Part shown: piece by piece, positions 1-6,585 of the stretch
How the letters are laid out: each line of letters opens with the position of its first letter
Numbering within the stretch: position 1 is the stretch's first letter
Assembly (NCBI GenBank): GCA_036009105.1
Contig: DASYMJ010000128.1
Location: 1-18,827, forward strand
Direction of reading: 5' to 3'
DNA length: 18,827 nt
DNA from: JAFAVZ01 sp036009105
Lineage (GTDB): Bacteria > Acidobacteriota > Thermoanaerobaculia > Gp7-AA8
Notes under the pieces: model-generated
Databases searched by the model: none
Seen by the model: the letters and a program-made list of their open reading frames with translations, nothing else
What the model was told of the DNA's origin: nothing
Made by a program: the position numbers and the translations under genes

Positions 1-108
1 CCAGGTGACCTTCTTCATCTCGGAGGTGGTGTCGCGCCAGAAGTCTTTGGTGGTGGTGAGCCACTCCTTCGGCCTGGCGATCAGTCCGTTGTTGCCCGTA
101 TCTTCCAT
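1..108 (-). CDS. secE: SecE, preprotein translocase subunit (N-terminal part)
   Basis: SecE is the small membrane subunit that clamps SecY in the general protein translocase. Only the first 36 residues are in the window; the gene runs off the left edge. The visible part begins MEDTGNNGLIARPKEW and ends EMKKVTW, the conserved amphipathic stretch (E-M-K-K-V-x-W-P) just before the single transmembrane helix of short SecE proteins. The ATG at 108 is preceded by GAGGA 7-8 nt upstream. The gene lies just downstream of tRNA-Trp, the usual place for secE (followed by nusG and rplK outside the window). The segment is short, so identity rests on this motif and on synteny. Confidence 0.85.
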   Translation of the reverse strand, partial: MEDTGNNGLIARPKEWLTTTKDFWRDTTSEMKKVTW

Positions 109-120
109 GCGTTTTCCTCA

Positions 121-189
121 GAACAGGGATCAGAGACCAGCAGCCGGGCGTTTTCCCGGCCACTGGTCCCTGACCACTGGCGACTGTCT
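121..189. repeat. Heptad-periodic inverted repeat between tRNA-Trp and secE
   Basis: Three seven-base units (gaacagg, gatcaga, gaccagc; 121-141) face four units on the other arm (actggtc, cctgacc, actggcg, actgtct; 162-189). A GC-rich hairpin (ccgggcg/tttt/cccgg) sits between them. The arms are partly complementary, so the whole element can fold. It lies in the transcribed spacer between tRNA-Trp and secE. It resembles the short tandemly repeated (STRR) heptamers known from cyanobacteria; its function is unknown. Confidence 0.65.
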
Positions 190-194
190 GTGAT

Positions 195-270
<76 letters not shown>

Positions 271-335
271 GTGACGGATTTCCGGTGCCGCAAACTGCCG
301 AGAAAGCGCAAGTTGCGGCCGTTATTCCCTGAATC

Positions 336-380
336 AGATCCTTCGACTGGCCTCGCTTCGCGAGGTTCGCTCAGGATGAG
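336..380. repeat. REP-like element (TCATCCTGAGC ... GAAGGATC)
   Basis: On the minus strand this reads TCATCCTGAGCGAACC, then a CTCGC/GCGAG hairpin core, then GTCGAAGGATCT. The outer words TCATCCTGAG and GAAGGATC recur at 8590-8621. The element lies in the 133-nt spacer between rpmG and tRNA-Trp, which otherwise holds nothing I can recognise. Confidence 0.6.
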
Positions 381-403
381 TGTCCGCGCCCGAGGCGCGC
401 CCC

Positions 404-565
404 TCACTTCGACTCGCGGTGCGCCGTGTGCTTGCGGTCGTGACGGCAGAACTTCTTCAGTTCCAGCTTTTCCGTCATCGTCTTCTTGTTCTTCGTCGTC
501 GAATAGTTCCGACGTTTGCACTCGGTGCACTGGAGCGTGATGATTTCTCTTCCCTGCCGCGCCAT
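404..565 (-). CDS. rpmG: 50S ribosomal protein L33
   Basis: L33 is a small zinc-ribbon protein of the large ribosomal subunit. The 53-residue product starts MARQGREIITLQCTECKRR and continues NYSTTKNKK, the family signature, with TEKLELKKFC and HTAHRE near the C-terminus. Length is normal. The first zinc knuckle (CTEC) is intact, but the second reads C-R-H-D where C-x-x-C is usual, so the fourth ligand is altered. The ATG at 565 follows a GAGGT Shine-Dalgarno sequence. The gene begins only 22 nt after tRNA-Thr(GGU), so it is almost certainly released by processing of the tRNA transcript. Its short length makes it easy to miss. Confidence 0.93.
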   Translation of the reverse strand: MARQGREIITLQCTECKRRNYSTTKNKKTMTEKLELKKFCRHDRKHTAHRESK

Positions 566-587
566 GACTTTGACCTCGAATCTTTGA

Positions 588-662
588 TGGAGCCCTCGAC
601 GAGATTTGAACTCGTGACCCCGTCCTTACCAAGGACGTGCTCTACCCCTGAGCTACGAGGGC
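588..662 (-). tRNA. trnT: tRNA-Thr (GGU)
   Basis: 75-nt cloverleaf with encoded CCA. The acceptor stem is GCCCTCG/CGAGGGC. The anticodon arm is CGTCC-TTGGTAA-GGACG with anticodon GGT. The T arm is CACGAGTTCAAATCTCGT. It is the last tRNA before rpmG, in the position occupied by thrT (before tufB) in E. coli. Confidence 0.95.
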
Positions 663-682
663 TGATGCCTCACTGCGTTCGG

Positions 683-752
683 AAATTGAAAATTGAAAAT
701 TGAGAAAAAAGGGGCCCACAGAGCGCCAGTCTTTTCAATTTTCCTTTTCAAT
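683..752. repeat. Heptad-periodic inverted repeat between tRNA-Thr(GGU) and tRNA-Gly
   Basis: Three perfect aaattga units (683-703) face an opposed arm of approximate ttttcaa-type units (732-752). They can pair into an AT-rich hairpin in the spacer of the tRNA transcript. A related single arm (aaattga-like units) occurs at 10562-10582. Confidence 0.65.
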
Positions 753-766
753 TCCGCTTCTACCAC

Positions 767-841
767 TGGAGCGGGAGACGGGATTCGAACCCGCGACCAA
801 CAGCTTGGAAGGCTGTGACTCTACCCCTGAGTTACTCCCGC
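767..841 (-). tRNA. trnG: tRNA-Gly (UCC)
   Basis: 75-nt cloverleaf with encoded CCA. The acceptor stem is GCGGGAG/CTCCCGC. The anticodon arm is ACAGC-CTTCCAA-GCTGT with anticodon TCC. The T loop is GGTTCGAAT. Third gene of the Thr-Tyr-Gly-Thr tRNA operon. Confidence 0.95.
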
Positions 842-873
842 GTTTTCTGGACTCACAGGTGAGCTGCGCAAAT

Positions 874-960
874 TGGTGGAGAGTGGAGGATTCGAACCTC
901 CGTAGGGCAGAACCCGGCAGATTTACAGTCTGCTGCTTTTGACCGCTCAGCCAACTCTCC
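874..960 (-). tRNA. trnY: tRNA-Tyr (GUA)
   Basis: 87-nt class II tRNA with encoded CCA and the long variable arm expected for bacterial tRNA-Tyr. The acceptor stem is GGAGAGT/ACTCTCC and the anticodon loop is CTGTAAA with anticodon GTA. Second gene of the tRNA operon. Confidence 0.95.
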
Positions 961-982
961 GAGTGTGTGCTTGCCGGCCCTC

Positions 983-1058
983 TGGAGCTGGCGGCGGGAC
1001 TCGAACCCGCGACCTGCTGATTACAAATCAGCTGCTCTACCAACTGAGCTATGCCAGC
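983..1058 (-). tRNA. trnT: tRNA-Thr (UGU)
   Basis: 76-nt cloverleaf with encoded CCA. The acceptor stem is GCTGGCA/(C)GCCAGC. The anticodon loop is TTTGTAA with anticodon TGT. The T loop is GGTTCGAGT. First gene of the tRNA operon, about 77 nt after the predicted transcription start. The order Thr-Tyr-Gly-Thr matches thrU-tyrU-glyT-thrT of E. coli. Confidence 0.95.
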
Positions 1059-1141
1059 ACCGACTTGCTGATTTCAAAGACACAAACAGCCTGCGGGCAA
1101 CTTCAATGGTTTGAAGAGGCGGCGAGGCCGAGGAACTGCGG

Positions 1142-1170
1142 GTTATAGCAGGAAGCCAAACGGTACGCAA
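1142..1170 (-). promoter_or_regulatory. Sigma-70 promoter of the tRNA-rpmG-secE operon
   Basis: On the minus strand, TTGCGT (1165-1170), a 17-nt spacer and TATAAC (1142-1147) make a good housekeeping promoter. Transcription would start near 1135 and give a leader of about 77 nt containing a 6-bp inverted repeat (CTTCAA/TTGAAG, 1101-1116). A GGAAT-N19-GTT sequence (1159-1185), possibly an ECF sigma site, overlaps the promoter. Confidence 0.65.
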
Positions 1171-1203
1171 GAGGAGCGTTATTCCGCTTCCAGGTGTGGT
1201 TTG

Positions 1204-2505
1204 ATGCCCCCGATGCGCCTCCTGGTCGTGCTCGTCACCGCCCTCGCCATCGACGCTTTTTACCCCCTCCCGCCGACCGTCCCTAACCCCGATTCGCCCC
1301 TCTACCTGACCCTCGCCCACAACCTCGCCGCCGGCCGCGGCTTCGTCGCTCCCGACCGCACCTCCATCTCCACACCGGACGCGACCGTGCGTCCGACCGT
1401 CCCGAACACCATCCGCACCCCCGGCTACCCGCTCTTTCTCGCCTTGCTGGGCGCCTCCGCCGTGCCCGTGCAACGGGCGCTGCACGTGGCGCTCGCGGGC
1501 GCGATCTACCTGCTCGTCCTCGCCGTCATCAAACGCCCCAGCCTGGCCATGCTCAGCGGACTCATCTTCGCCTGCTATCTCCCCTCCATCGCCATCGCCC
1601 GCGAGGTGATGACCGAGACGCTCTTCGCCGCGGTCGTTTTCGTCGTTTTCGCGGCGTTAGCGTTCGAGAAGCCGGCGGTCGCGTCGCTGCCCGTTTCCGC
1701 CCTCCCCCTCATCCGCGGCATCGCCCTCTTCCTCCCCCTCGTGCTCGCCGTCTGGCTCGCCCTCCGCCGCCGCTGGTTGCCGGCCATCGCCGTCCTCCTC
1801 ATCGGCTCCCTCCCCTCCGCCCTCTGGATGGTCCGCAACGCGCGGGTGGCCGGCGCGCCGGTCCTCGACGGCGTGATGGGCGAGAACGCGCTCTTCTACC
1901 GCGGCGCGGCGGTGCGCGTGGCCCTCCGCAAAGGTCCGTTCTTCGGACTGACCGCGCTGCAGCGCCAGACCGGCTTCTATCGCGAGCTCATCCACCTCCG
2001 GCCGCAACTGCTCACCGAGGCGCTGGCCGCGTCGAAGGCGACGACGCACGCGCAGCGCTCTGTCCTCTACGCCCGCCTGGGCAGCCGCATCGTCCGCGAG
2101 CATCCGCTGATCTTCGGCCAGCTGATGATCAGCGGCTTCGTCCGCCTCTACTTCGACTCCCTGTGGGAAAGCGCCCAGGCCGCCGGCATGGACTACCGGG
2201 ACGCGCGCCTCTTCCTGATCCCGCTCACCATCATCGCTCTCGTCTTCGCCGTCATCGGCTTCTTCGCATTGCGCAGGATCGACAAGCGCTTCGCCATCCT
2301 GACCCTGCTCTTCATCGCCTACTTCACGCTCCTGACCAGCGGGCCGGACGCCGAGCGGCGACTGACGACACCCTACGCGCCGATGCTGGCCATCCTGATC
2401 GCGGCGGGGATCGATCGCGTCTACGCCATCAGGTCGGACCAGAGCTCGATCCGCCGCGGCTCGGCCGGCGACCAGTCCGGCCTCGGCGCGGAGAGCTCCT
2501 CGTAG
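1204..2505 (+). CDS. GT-C-type membrane glycosyltransferase-like protein (GT39/ArnT-like)
   Basis: Probable polytopic inner-membrane glycosyltransferase that would transfer sugar from a polyprenyl-phosphate donor. The 433-residue protein starts with a hydrophobic segment (residues 4-20). A first periplasmic loop follows, with N-P-D30-S-x-x-Y and LAHNLAAGRGF, the acidic/aromatic signature of the ArnT/PMT-like superfamily. RTPGYPLFLA (71-80) is a second family hallmark. Several hydrophobic segments span about 90-215 and 345-410. At 433 residues it is shorter than most family members. The start chosen is the ATG at 1204, with a weak AGGTG upstream; 1213 is an alternative. Substrate and pathway cannot be told. 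The last 85 bp overlap the convergent SMI1-like gene. Confidence 0.7.
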   Translation: MPPMRLLVVLVTALAIDAFYPLPPTVPNPDSPLYLTLAHNLAAGRGFVAPDRTSISTPDATVRPTVPNTIRTPGYPLFLALLGASAVPVQRALHVALAGAIYLLVLAVIKRPSLAMLSGLIFACYLPSIAIAREVMTETLFAAVVFVVFAALAFEKPAVASLPVSALPLIRGIALFLPLVLAVWLALRRRWLPAIAVLLIGSLPSALWMVRNARVAGAPVLDGVMGENALFYRGAAVRVALRKGPFFGLTALQRQTGFYRELIHLRPQLLTEALAASKATTHAQRSVLYARLGSRIVREHPLIFGQLMISGFVRLYFDSLWESAQAAGMDYRDARLFLIPLTIIALVFAVIGFFALRRIDKRFAILTLLFIAYFTLLTSGPDAERRLTTPYAPMLAILIAAGIDRVYAIRSDQSSIRRGSAGDQSGLGAESSS

Positions 2506-2975
2506 AAGAACCAGCCGAGGTCCGTGCCGGCGAGCGCGATCTCCGTCTGCACCACGGAGAGCACCGGATTGCCCGCCGCATTCGGCCGGGAGGGGAGGAA
2601 CGCGTGAGCGTAAACAGGGATGAGGATCGGGGCGAGCGCCACCTGCCGCCGCGCCTCTTCCACCGCGTCGTCGACGTCCTCCGGCCGTTCGCCCCATGCG
2701 TCGCACCAGAAGTCGTTCTCCTCGACGTCGAATGCGACTCCATCCGCCGGAAAGTCGAGCCACTCGAGAAGATGCTGATTGCGCGAGCGCCAGTCCGGCA
2801 GGTCATCGCCGAGGGGGAGAAAGTTCCCGAGCAGCTGGCGCAGATCGGGCGGGAAGCGAAAGCCGAAGTCGCTCTCGACGGCGAGCAACTCCTCCTCGGA
2901 GAGCCCGGACGCGGTCTCGATGCCGCGGTTGTTGAGCGCGCGGCGCAGGAGGTCGAGATAAATCGGATCCATCAT
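2421..2975 (-). CDS. SMI1/KNR4-like domain protein
   Basis: A 184-residue soluble protein with features of the SMI1/KNR4 (SUKH) superfamily. LSEEELLAVESDFGFRFPPD at about residues 24-43 matches the helix leading into the fold, and GDDLPDWR follows near residue 53. The superfamily includes many immunity proteins against contact-dependent or secreted toxins, as well as proteins of unknown role. No toxin gene is nearby, so an immunity role is not supported here. The ATG at 2975 overlaps the TGA of rlmB (ATGA), so it is probably translated by coupling as the last gene of the pyrH-rlmB cluster. A second ATG follows immediately at 2972. Its 3' end overlaps the convergent glycosyltransferase gene by 85 bp. 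Confidence 0.65.
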   Translation of the reverse strand: MMDPIYLDLLRRALNNRGIETASGLSEEELLAVESDFGFRFPPDLRQLLGNFLPLGDDLPDWRSRNQHLLEWLDFPADGVAFDVEENDFWCDAWGERPEDVDDAVEEARRQVALAPILIPVYAHAFLPSRPNAAGNPVLSVVQTEIALAGTDLGWFFYEELSAPRPDWSPAEPRRIELWSDLMA

Positions 2976-3679
2976 CGTCCGTTCTGCCGCGCCACTTCGT
3001 AACACAGCACCGCCGCCGCCGTGGCGACGTTGAAAGACTCGATGTGGCCGGACATGGGGATGGTGACCACGCGATCGCTGTGCTCGAGCACGTTGCGGCG
3101 CACACCTTTGCCTTCGTTGCCGAGGACGAGGGCGACCTTGCCGCGGAAATCAATGGCGTCGGGACGGTCGCCGCCGCCCGCCGCCGCGTACACCCAGAAC
3201 TCCCGCTCCTTCAGTGACTCGATGGCCCGGGCGAGGTTCGTCACCTGCGCCACCGGCACCCACTCCGACGCGCCGGCCGAAGCCTTCACCGCGATGGGCG
3301 TCAGGCCGACGCTCTCATGCAGCGGGGTCACCACGAGCTGCACACCAAAACCCTCGGCCACGCGGAGAATGGCTCCGAAGTTCTGCGGATCGGTGATGCC
3401 GTCCAGGATGAGAACGAAGGTCGCGGTCTGGATCGCCTCGTCGAAATCGGCGTAGCCGCTCTCCGCCAGGTCGGCAATCACGCCGTTGTGCACGCCGCGG
3501 CCGGCGAGGCGCTCGATCTGTTCCGCCGGCAGGTTGCGCAGATGGACGCCGGCTTTCTTGGCCTCGCTGATCACGCGCTGCGCCCTGCCGCTTTGCTCCC
3601 GCGCAACGGCGACGTAATGGATCCGCTCCGGATGCGAACGGATCGCTTCGAGGACGGGGTTGAGGCCGTAGATGATCAT
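2972..3679 (-). CDS. rlmB: 23S rRNA guanosine-2'-O-methyltransferase, RlmB/TrmH (SPOUT) family
   Basis: A SPOUT-class enzyme that transfers a methyl group from S-adenosylmethionine to the 2'-O of a guanosine in 23S rRNA (G2251 in E. coli). The 235-residue protein begins MIIYGLNPVLEA, the usual RlmB start with its small substrate-binding domain. The SPOUT motifs follow: DGITDPQNFGAILRVA (motif 1), ALVLGNEGKGV (motif 2) and IPMSGHIESFNVATAAA (motif 3, with SFNVA in place of the usual SLNVS). The ATG at 3679 fits the family length; a longer frame starting at 3742 would translate repeat DNA and is unlikely. A heptad-repeat hairpin separates it from pyrD. Its stop overlaps the next start by 4 nt. 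Confidence 0.9.
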   Translation of the reverse strand: MIIYGLNPVLEAIRSHPERIHYVAVAREQSGRAQRVISEAKKAGVHLRNLPAEQIERLAGRGVHNGVIADLAESGYADFDEAIQTATFVLILDGITDPQNFGAILRVAEGFGVQLVVTPLHESVGLTPIAVKASAGASEWVPVAQVTNLARAIESLKEREFWVYAAAGGGDRPDAIDFRGKVALVLGNEGKGVRRNVLEHSDRVVTIPMSGHIESFNVATAAAVLCYEVARQNGR

Positions 3680-3688
3680 GGCTTTAAA

Positions 3689-3772
3689 CGATGAACGAGG
3701 AAGGATGAACGATGAACAAAGGCAGGCGCTGCTTTTGTTCATCGTTCATCCTTCATCGTTCATCGTTTGTTC
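3689..3772. repeat. Heptad-periodic hairpin between pyrD and rlmB
   Basis: Four units (cgatgaa, cgaggaa, ggatgaa, cgatgaa; 3689-3716) face five units (ttcatcg, ttcatcc, ttcatcg, ttcatcg, tttgttc; 3738-3772). The arms are strongly complementary, with a 21-nt loop. This is the clearest member of the heptad family in the window. Its right arm enters the 3' end of pyrD and encodes the last residues and stop codon of that gene. Confidence 0.85.
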
Positions 3773-4736
3773 CCTCTCGCGCCAAACGTGCCGGAAGCCC
3801 CGGCCCCTCGTAGATGAACGACGTATATACCTGCACCAGGTCCGCTCCTGCTGCAAGTTTCGCGCGGACGTCGGCCGGCGTGAAGATGCCGCCCACGCCG
3901 ATGAGCGGGTAGGTCGGCCCCACATGCTCTCTTACCCGCTGCAGCACGGCTGTGGAGCGTGCGAACAAGGGCGCGCCGGAGAGCCCGCCCGCCTCGGTGA
4001 TGCCGGCCGGTTTCTCGACCGTGGTGTTCGTGCAGATCATGCCGTCGGCCAGGCGCGAGCAGACGTCGCAGATCTCGCCGAGGAGCGCGGCGTCGATGTC
4101 TGGCGCGATCTTCACCAGCAGCGGCTTGTCCAGCTTCACCGCGCGCACGATCGGCTCGAGGTGCTCCGGCCGCTGCAACTCGCGGAGCGAGGGTGTATTC
4201 GGGGAGGAGAGGTTCACCACCATGGCATCAGCGGACGGCGTGAGCTTCGCGGCGCACGCGGCGTAGGCGTCGACGGCGCCTTCCAGCGGCACGTCGCGGT
4301 TCTTGCCGATGTTGACGAAGAGCGGCACGGTGTGCGGCCACTCGCGCAGGCGCGCGGCCACCACATCCGCGCCGTCGTTGTTGAAGCCCATGCGGTTCAC
4401 GAGCGCTTTCGCGTCCTTGTAGCGGAAGAGGCGCGGCCGCGGGTTGCCGGGCTGCGGATGCAGCGTCACGGTGCCGATCTCGACGAAGCCGAAGCCGAGC
4501 GCGGCGAGCATCGGCATCATCCGCGCGTTCTTGTCGAAGCCGGCCGCGATGCCGACCGGCGAGCGGAAGCGCATCCCCAGCAGCTCGCGCGCGGCTTGCG
4601 GCGGCGGCGCGGAGAAGCGCTCGACGGCGCGCAGCAAGAGAGGCATCGACTGCGCGCGCTCCATCCACCGCGCGGCGAATTCGTGCGCCTCTTCGGCATC
4701 GAGACGAAACAGCAGCTCGCGGATCAGGCGATACAT
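3753..4736 (-). CDS. pyrD: Dihydroorotate dehydrogenase (quinone), class 2
   Basis: Oxidises dihydroorotate to orotate with FMN and passes electrons to the respiratory quinone pool; fourth step of UMP synthesis. The 327-residue protein has the N-terminal membrane-associating extension of class 2 enzymes (MYRLIRELLFRLDAEEAHEF). It also has VGIAAGFDKN (61-70), GTVTLHPQPGNPRPRLFR (88-105), NRMGFNN (114-120), NLSSPNTPSLR with the class 2 catalytic serine at about 178, LVKIAPD (207-213) and IGVGGI (279-284). Length is near the E. coli enzyme (336). The ATG at 4736 lies inside the end of gltX (13-nt overlap). The last residues (TNDER) and the stop are encoded by heptad-repeat DNA. Confidence 0.95.
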   Translation of the reverse strand: MYRLIRELLFRLDAEEAHEFAARWMERAQSMPLLLRAVERFSAPPPQAARELLGMRFRSPVGIAAGFDKNARMMPMLAALGFGFVEIGTVTLHPQPGNPRPRLFRYKDAKALVNRMGFNNDGADVVAARLREWPHTVPLFVNIGKNRDVPLEGAVDAYAACAAKLTPSADAMVVNLSSPNTPSLRELQRPEHLEPIVRAVKLDKPLLVKIAPDIDAALLGEICDVCSRLADGMICTNTTVEKPAGITEAGGLSGAPLFARSTAVLQRVREHVGPTYPLIGVGGIFTPADVRAKLAAGADLVQVYTSFIYEGPGLPARLAREGTNDER

Positions 4737-6124
4737 GCTTCGGCCCGCCGCAGCGGCGAGAGCACGTTCGCGTCGAGCTCGCTGGCGTGCTGCAGCAACG
4801 GAATCGCCCGGACGAGCTCCGGCCCGTGATCCAGTCCGGTCAGCGCGAGCCGCAGCGGCATGAACAGCGCTTTGCCCTTCAGCCCCGTCGCGTTCTTCAT
4901 CCGCTCGTTCATCGCCTTCACGCCGTCCGCATCCGCCGGCGTGCCGTTCGCCCGCAGCTCGTTCACCAGCGCCTCGGCGAACCCGCGATCGATGGCCGGC
5001 GGCGCGTAGTCGGTGACGAAGCGCAGCTGCTCGCGGAACTCGGTCAGGCGATGCACGCTCGTCTTCACCACATCGATCCCTTCCTCGAGCCACGGCGCAT
5101 CGAAGAACGGCGCGGCGAGCGGCCGCAGCTCGGCGGCGCTCATCGCGTGGATGTACTGCCCGTTGAGCCAGTCGAGCTTCTGCGGATCGAACACGGCCGG
5201 CGCGGAGTTCACCCGTTCGAGCGAGAACTGCTCCGCGGCGTACTGGCGGTCGAAGACCTCCCGCCCGTCCGGCGTCGACCAGCCGAGGAGCGCGAGGTAA
5301 TTGACCATCGCATCCGGCAGGTACCCCTGCTCCGCGTACTGCGAGACGGACGTCGCGCCGTGGCGTTTGGAGAGCTTGCTCCGGTCCTGCCCGAGGATGA
5401 GCGAGACGTGCGCGAACTTTGGCACATCCCAACCCAGGGCGCGGTAGATCAGCACCTGCCGATGAGTATTCGTCAGATGCTCCTCGGCCCGGATGACATG
5501 CGTGATCTCCATGTCGTGATCGTCGACCACGACCGAGTAGTTGTACGTCGGCAGGCCGTCGCTGCGGACGAGGATGAAGTCGCCGAGCGACTCCTTCCGC
5601 CACGTCACCTCGCCGCGGATCATGTCCTCGATCGTCACGTCGCCGTCATCGGGCACGTGGAAGCGCAACGCGAACGGCATCCACATGTTCAGCCGCGCGG
5701 AGACTTCCTGCGCGGAGAGGCGATGGCACGTGCCGTCGTAATGCGGCGGCCGCCCTTCGGCCTCCGCCTGTTTGCGCTTCGCCTCCAGCAGCTCCTCGGT
5801 GCAGAAGCAGCGATACGCCGCGCCGCTCGCGACGAGTTGCTGCGCGGCCGCGCTGTAAACGTCGATGCGCTCCGACTGCCGGTACGGCGCGTGCGGGCCG
5901 CCGAGGTCCGGCCCTTCGCTCCAGTCGAGGCCCAGCCAGCGGAGGTCATCGAGGACCAGTTCCTCCGACTCGCGCGTGGAGCGCGCCTGGTCGGTGTCCT
6001 CCACCCGGATGAGGAACGTGCCGCCGTGATGCTTCGCGAAGAGCCAGTTGAAGATCGCCGTGCGGGCGCCGCCGACGTGGAGGTGGCCGGTGGGAGACGG
6101 CGCGAAGCGGACGCGTACGGTCAC
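4724..6124 (-). CDS. gltX: Glutamyl-tRNA synthetase
   Basis: Class I aminoacyl-tRNA synthetase that charges tRNA-Glu. The 466-residue protein opens with RFAPSPTGHLHVGGARTA (6-23), the HIGH-motif region typical of GluRS, and has KLSKR (250-254) for the KMSKS motif. Cys106, Cys108 (CFC) and Cys133 (GTCH) align with the zinc cluster of E. coli-type GluRS; the fourth ligand (His134 or Tyr129) is less clear. The start is a GTG at 6124 overlapping the ispF stop (GTGA), consistent with coupling. Whether the enzyme also charges tRNA-Gln cannot be told. Confidence 0.95.
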   Translation of the reverse strand: MTVRVRFAPSPTGHLHVGGARTAIFNWLFAKHHGGTFLIRVEDTDQARSTRESEELVLDDLRWLGLDWSEGPDLGGPHAPYRQSERIDVYSAAAQQLVASGAAYRCFCTEELLEAKRKQAEAEGRPPHYDGTCHRLSAQEVSARLNMWMPFALRFHVPDDGDVTIEDMIRGEVTWRKESLGDFILVRSDGLPTYNYSVVVDDHDMEITHVIRAEEHLTNTHRQVLIYRALGWDVPKFAHVSLILGQDRSKLSKRHGATSVSQYAEQGYLPDAMVNYLALLGWSTPDGREVFDRQYAAEQFSLERVNSAPAVFDPQKLDWLNGQYIHAMSAAELRPLAAPFFDAPWLEEGIDVVKTSVHRLTEFREQLRFVTDYAPPAIDRGFAEALVNELRANGTPADADGVKAMNERMKNATGLKGKALFMPLRLALTGLDHGPELVRAIPLLQHASELDANVLSPLRRAEACIA

Positions 6125-6585
6125 TCGCTCACCGCCACGATGGCCATCGCACAGATCCCCTCGGCGCGGCCGATGAAGCCGAGGTGGTCGGTCGTCGTCG
6201 CCTTCACGTTCACGCGACCGGCGGGCAACCCGAGCAACTGCGCGATGGAGTCGCGCATGGAATCGCGATGGGGGGCGAGCTTCGGCTTCTGCGCGATCAC
6301 CGTCACGTCAATGTTGGCGATCTCGCCTTTCAGAATGCGCATCGCCTCGGCGACGAACACGCGCGAGTCGGCATTGCGCCAGCGCTCCTCGGTCGATGGA
6401 AAGTATTGGCCGATGTCGCCCGCGCCGGCGGCGCCGAGGAGCGCATCGGTGATGGCGTGCAGGACGGCGTCGGCGTCGGAGTGGCCGGCAAGGCCGCCCG
6501 TCTCGCTGATGCGGACGCCGCCGAGGATCAGGGGGCGGGAGTCATCGAACGGGTGGACATCGATGCCCTGCCCGATGCGAATCAT
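6121..6585 (-). CDS. ispF: 2-C-methyl-D-erythritol 2,4-cyclodiphosphate synthase
   Basis: Fifth enzyme of the MEP isoprenoid pathway; it cyclises CDP-methylerythritol 2-phosphate to MEcPP with release of CMP. The 154-residue protein is full length. It starts MIRIGQGIDVHPF, with the metal ligands Asp9 and His11. It continues with LILGGV, GHSDADAVLHAITDALLGA (third metal His), GDIGQYFP and KATTTDHLGFIGRAEGI, all family motifs. The ATG at 6585 overlaps the ispD stop by 4 nt, so ispD and ispF are separate but coupled here rather than fused as in some bacteria. Confidence 0.95.
   Translation of the reverse strand: MIRIGQGIDVHPFDDSRPLILGGVRISETGGLAGHSDADAVLHAITDALLGAAGAGDIGQYFPSTEERWRNADSRVFVAEAMRILKGEIANIDVTVIAQKPKLAPHRDSMRDSIAQLLGLPAGRVNVKATTTDHLGFIGRAEGICAMAIVAVSE

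Noticed and set aside
1657..2763. Minus-strand 368-codon frame within the glycosyltransferase gene
   Set aside because: Low-complexity Arg/Glu/Gly antisense frame without a ribosome site, crossing the well-supported SMI1-like gene in another frame.
2421..2975. Toxin-immunity locus based on the SMI1-like gene
   Set aside because: No toxin, polymorphic repeat or secretion gene is near. The gene is coupled to rlmB.
3689..3772. CRISPR-like array
   Set aside because: The repeats are only seven bases, directly adjacent without spacers, and mirrored as a hairpin; no cas genes are present.
3753..5603. PyrD as a 616-residue fusion with a long N-terminal domain
   Set aside because: The extension is an out-of-frame reading of gltX. 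PyrD starts normally at 4736 with the class 2 N-terminus.
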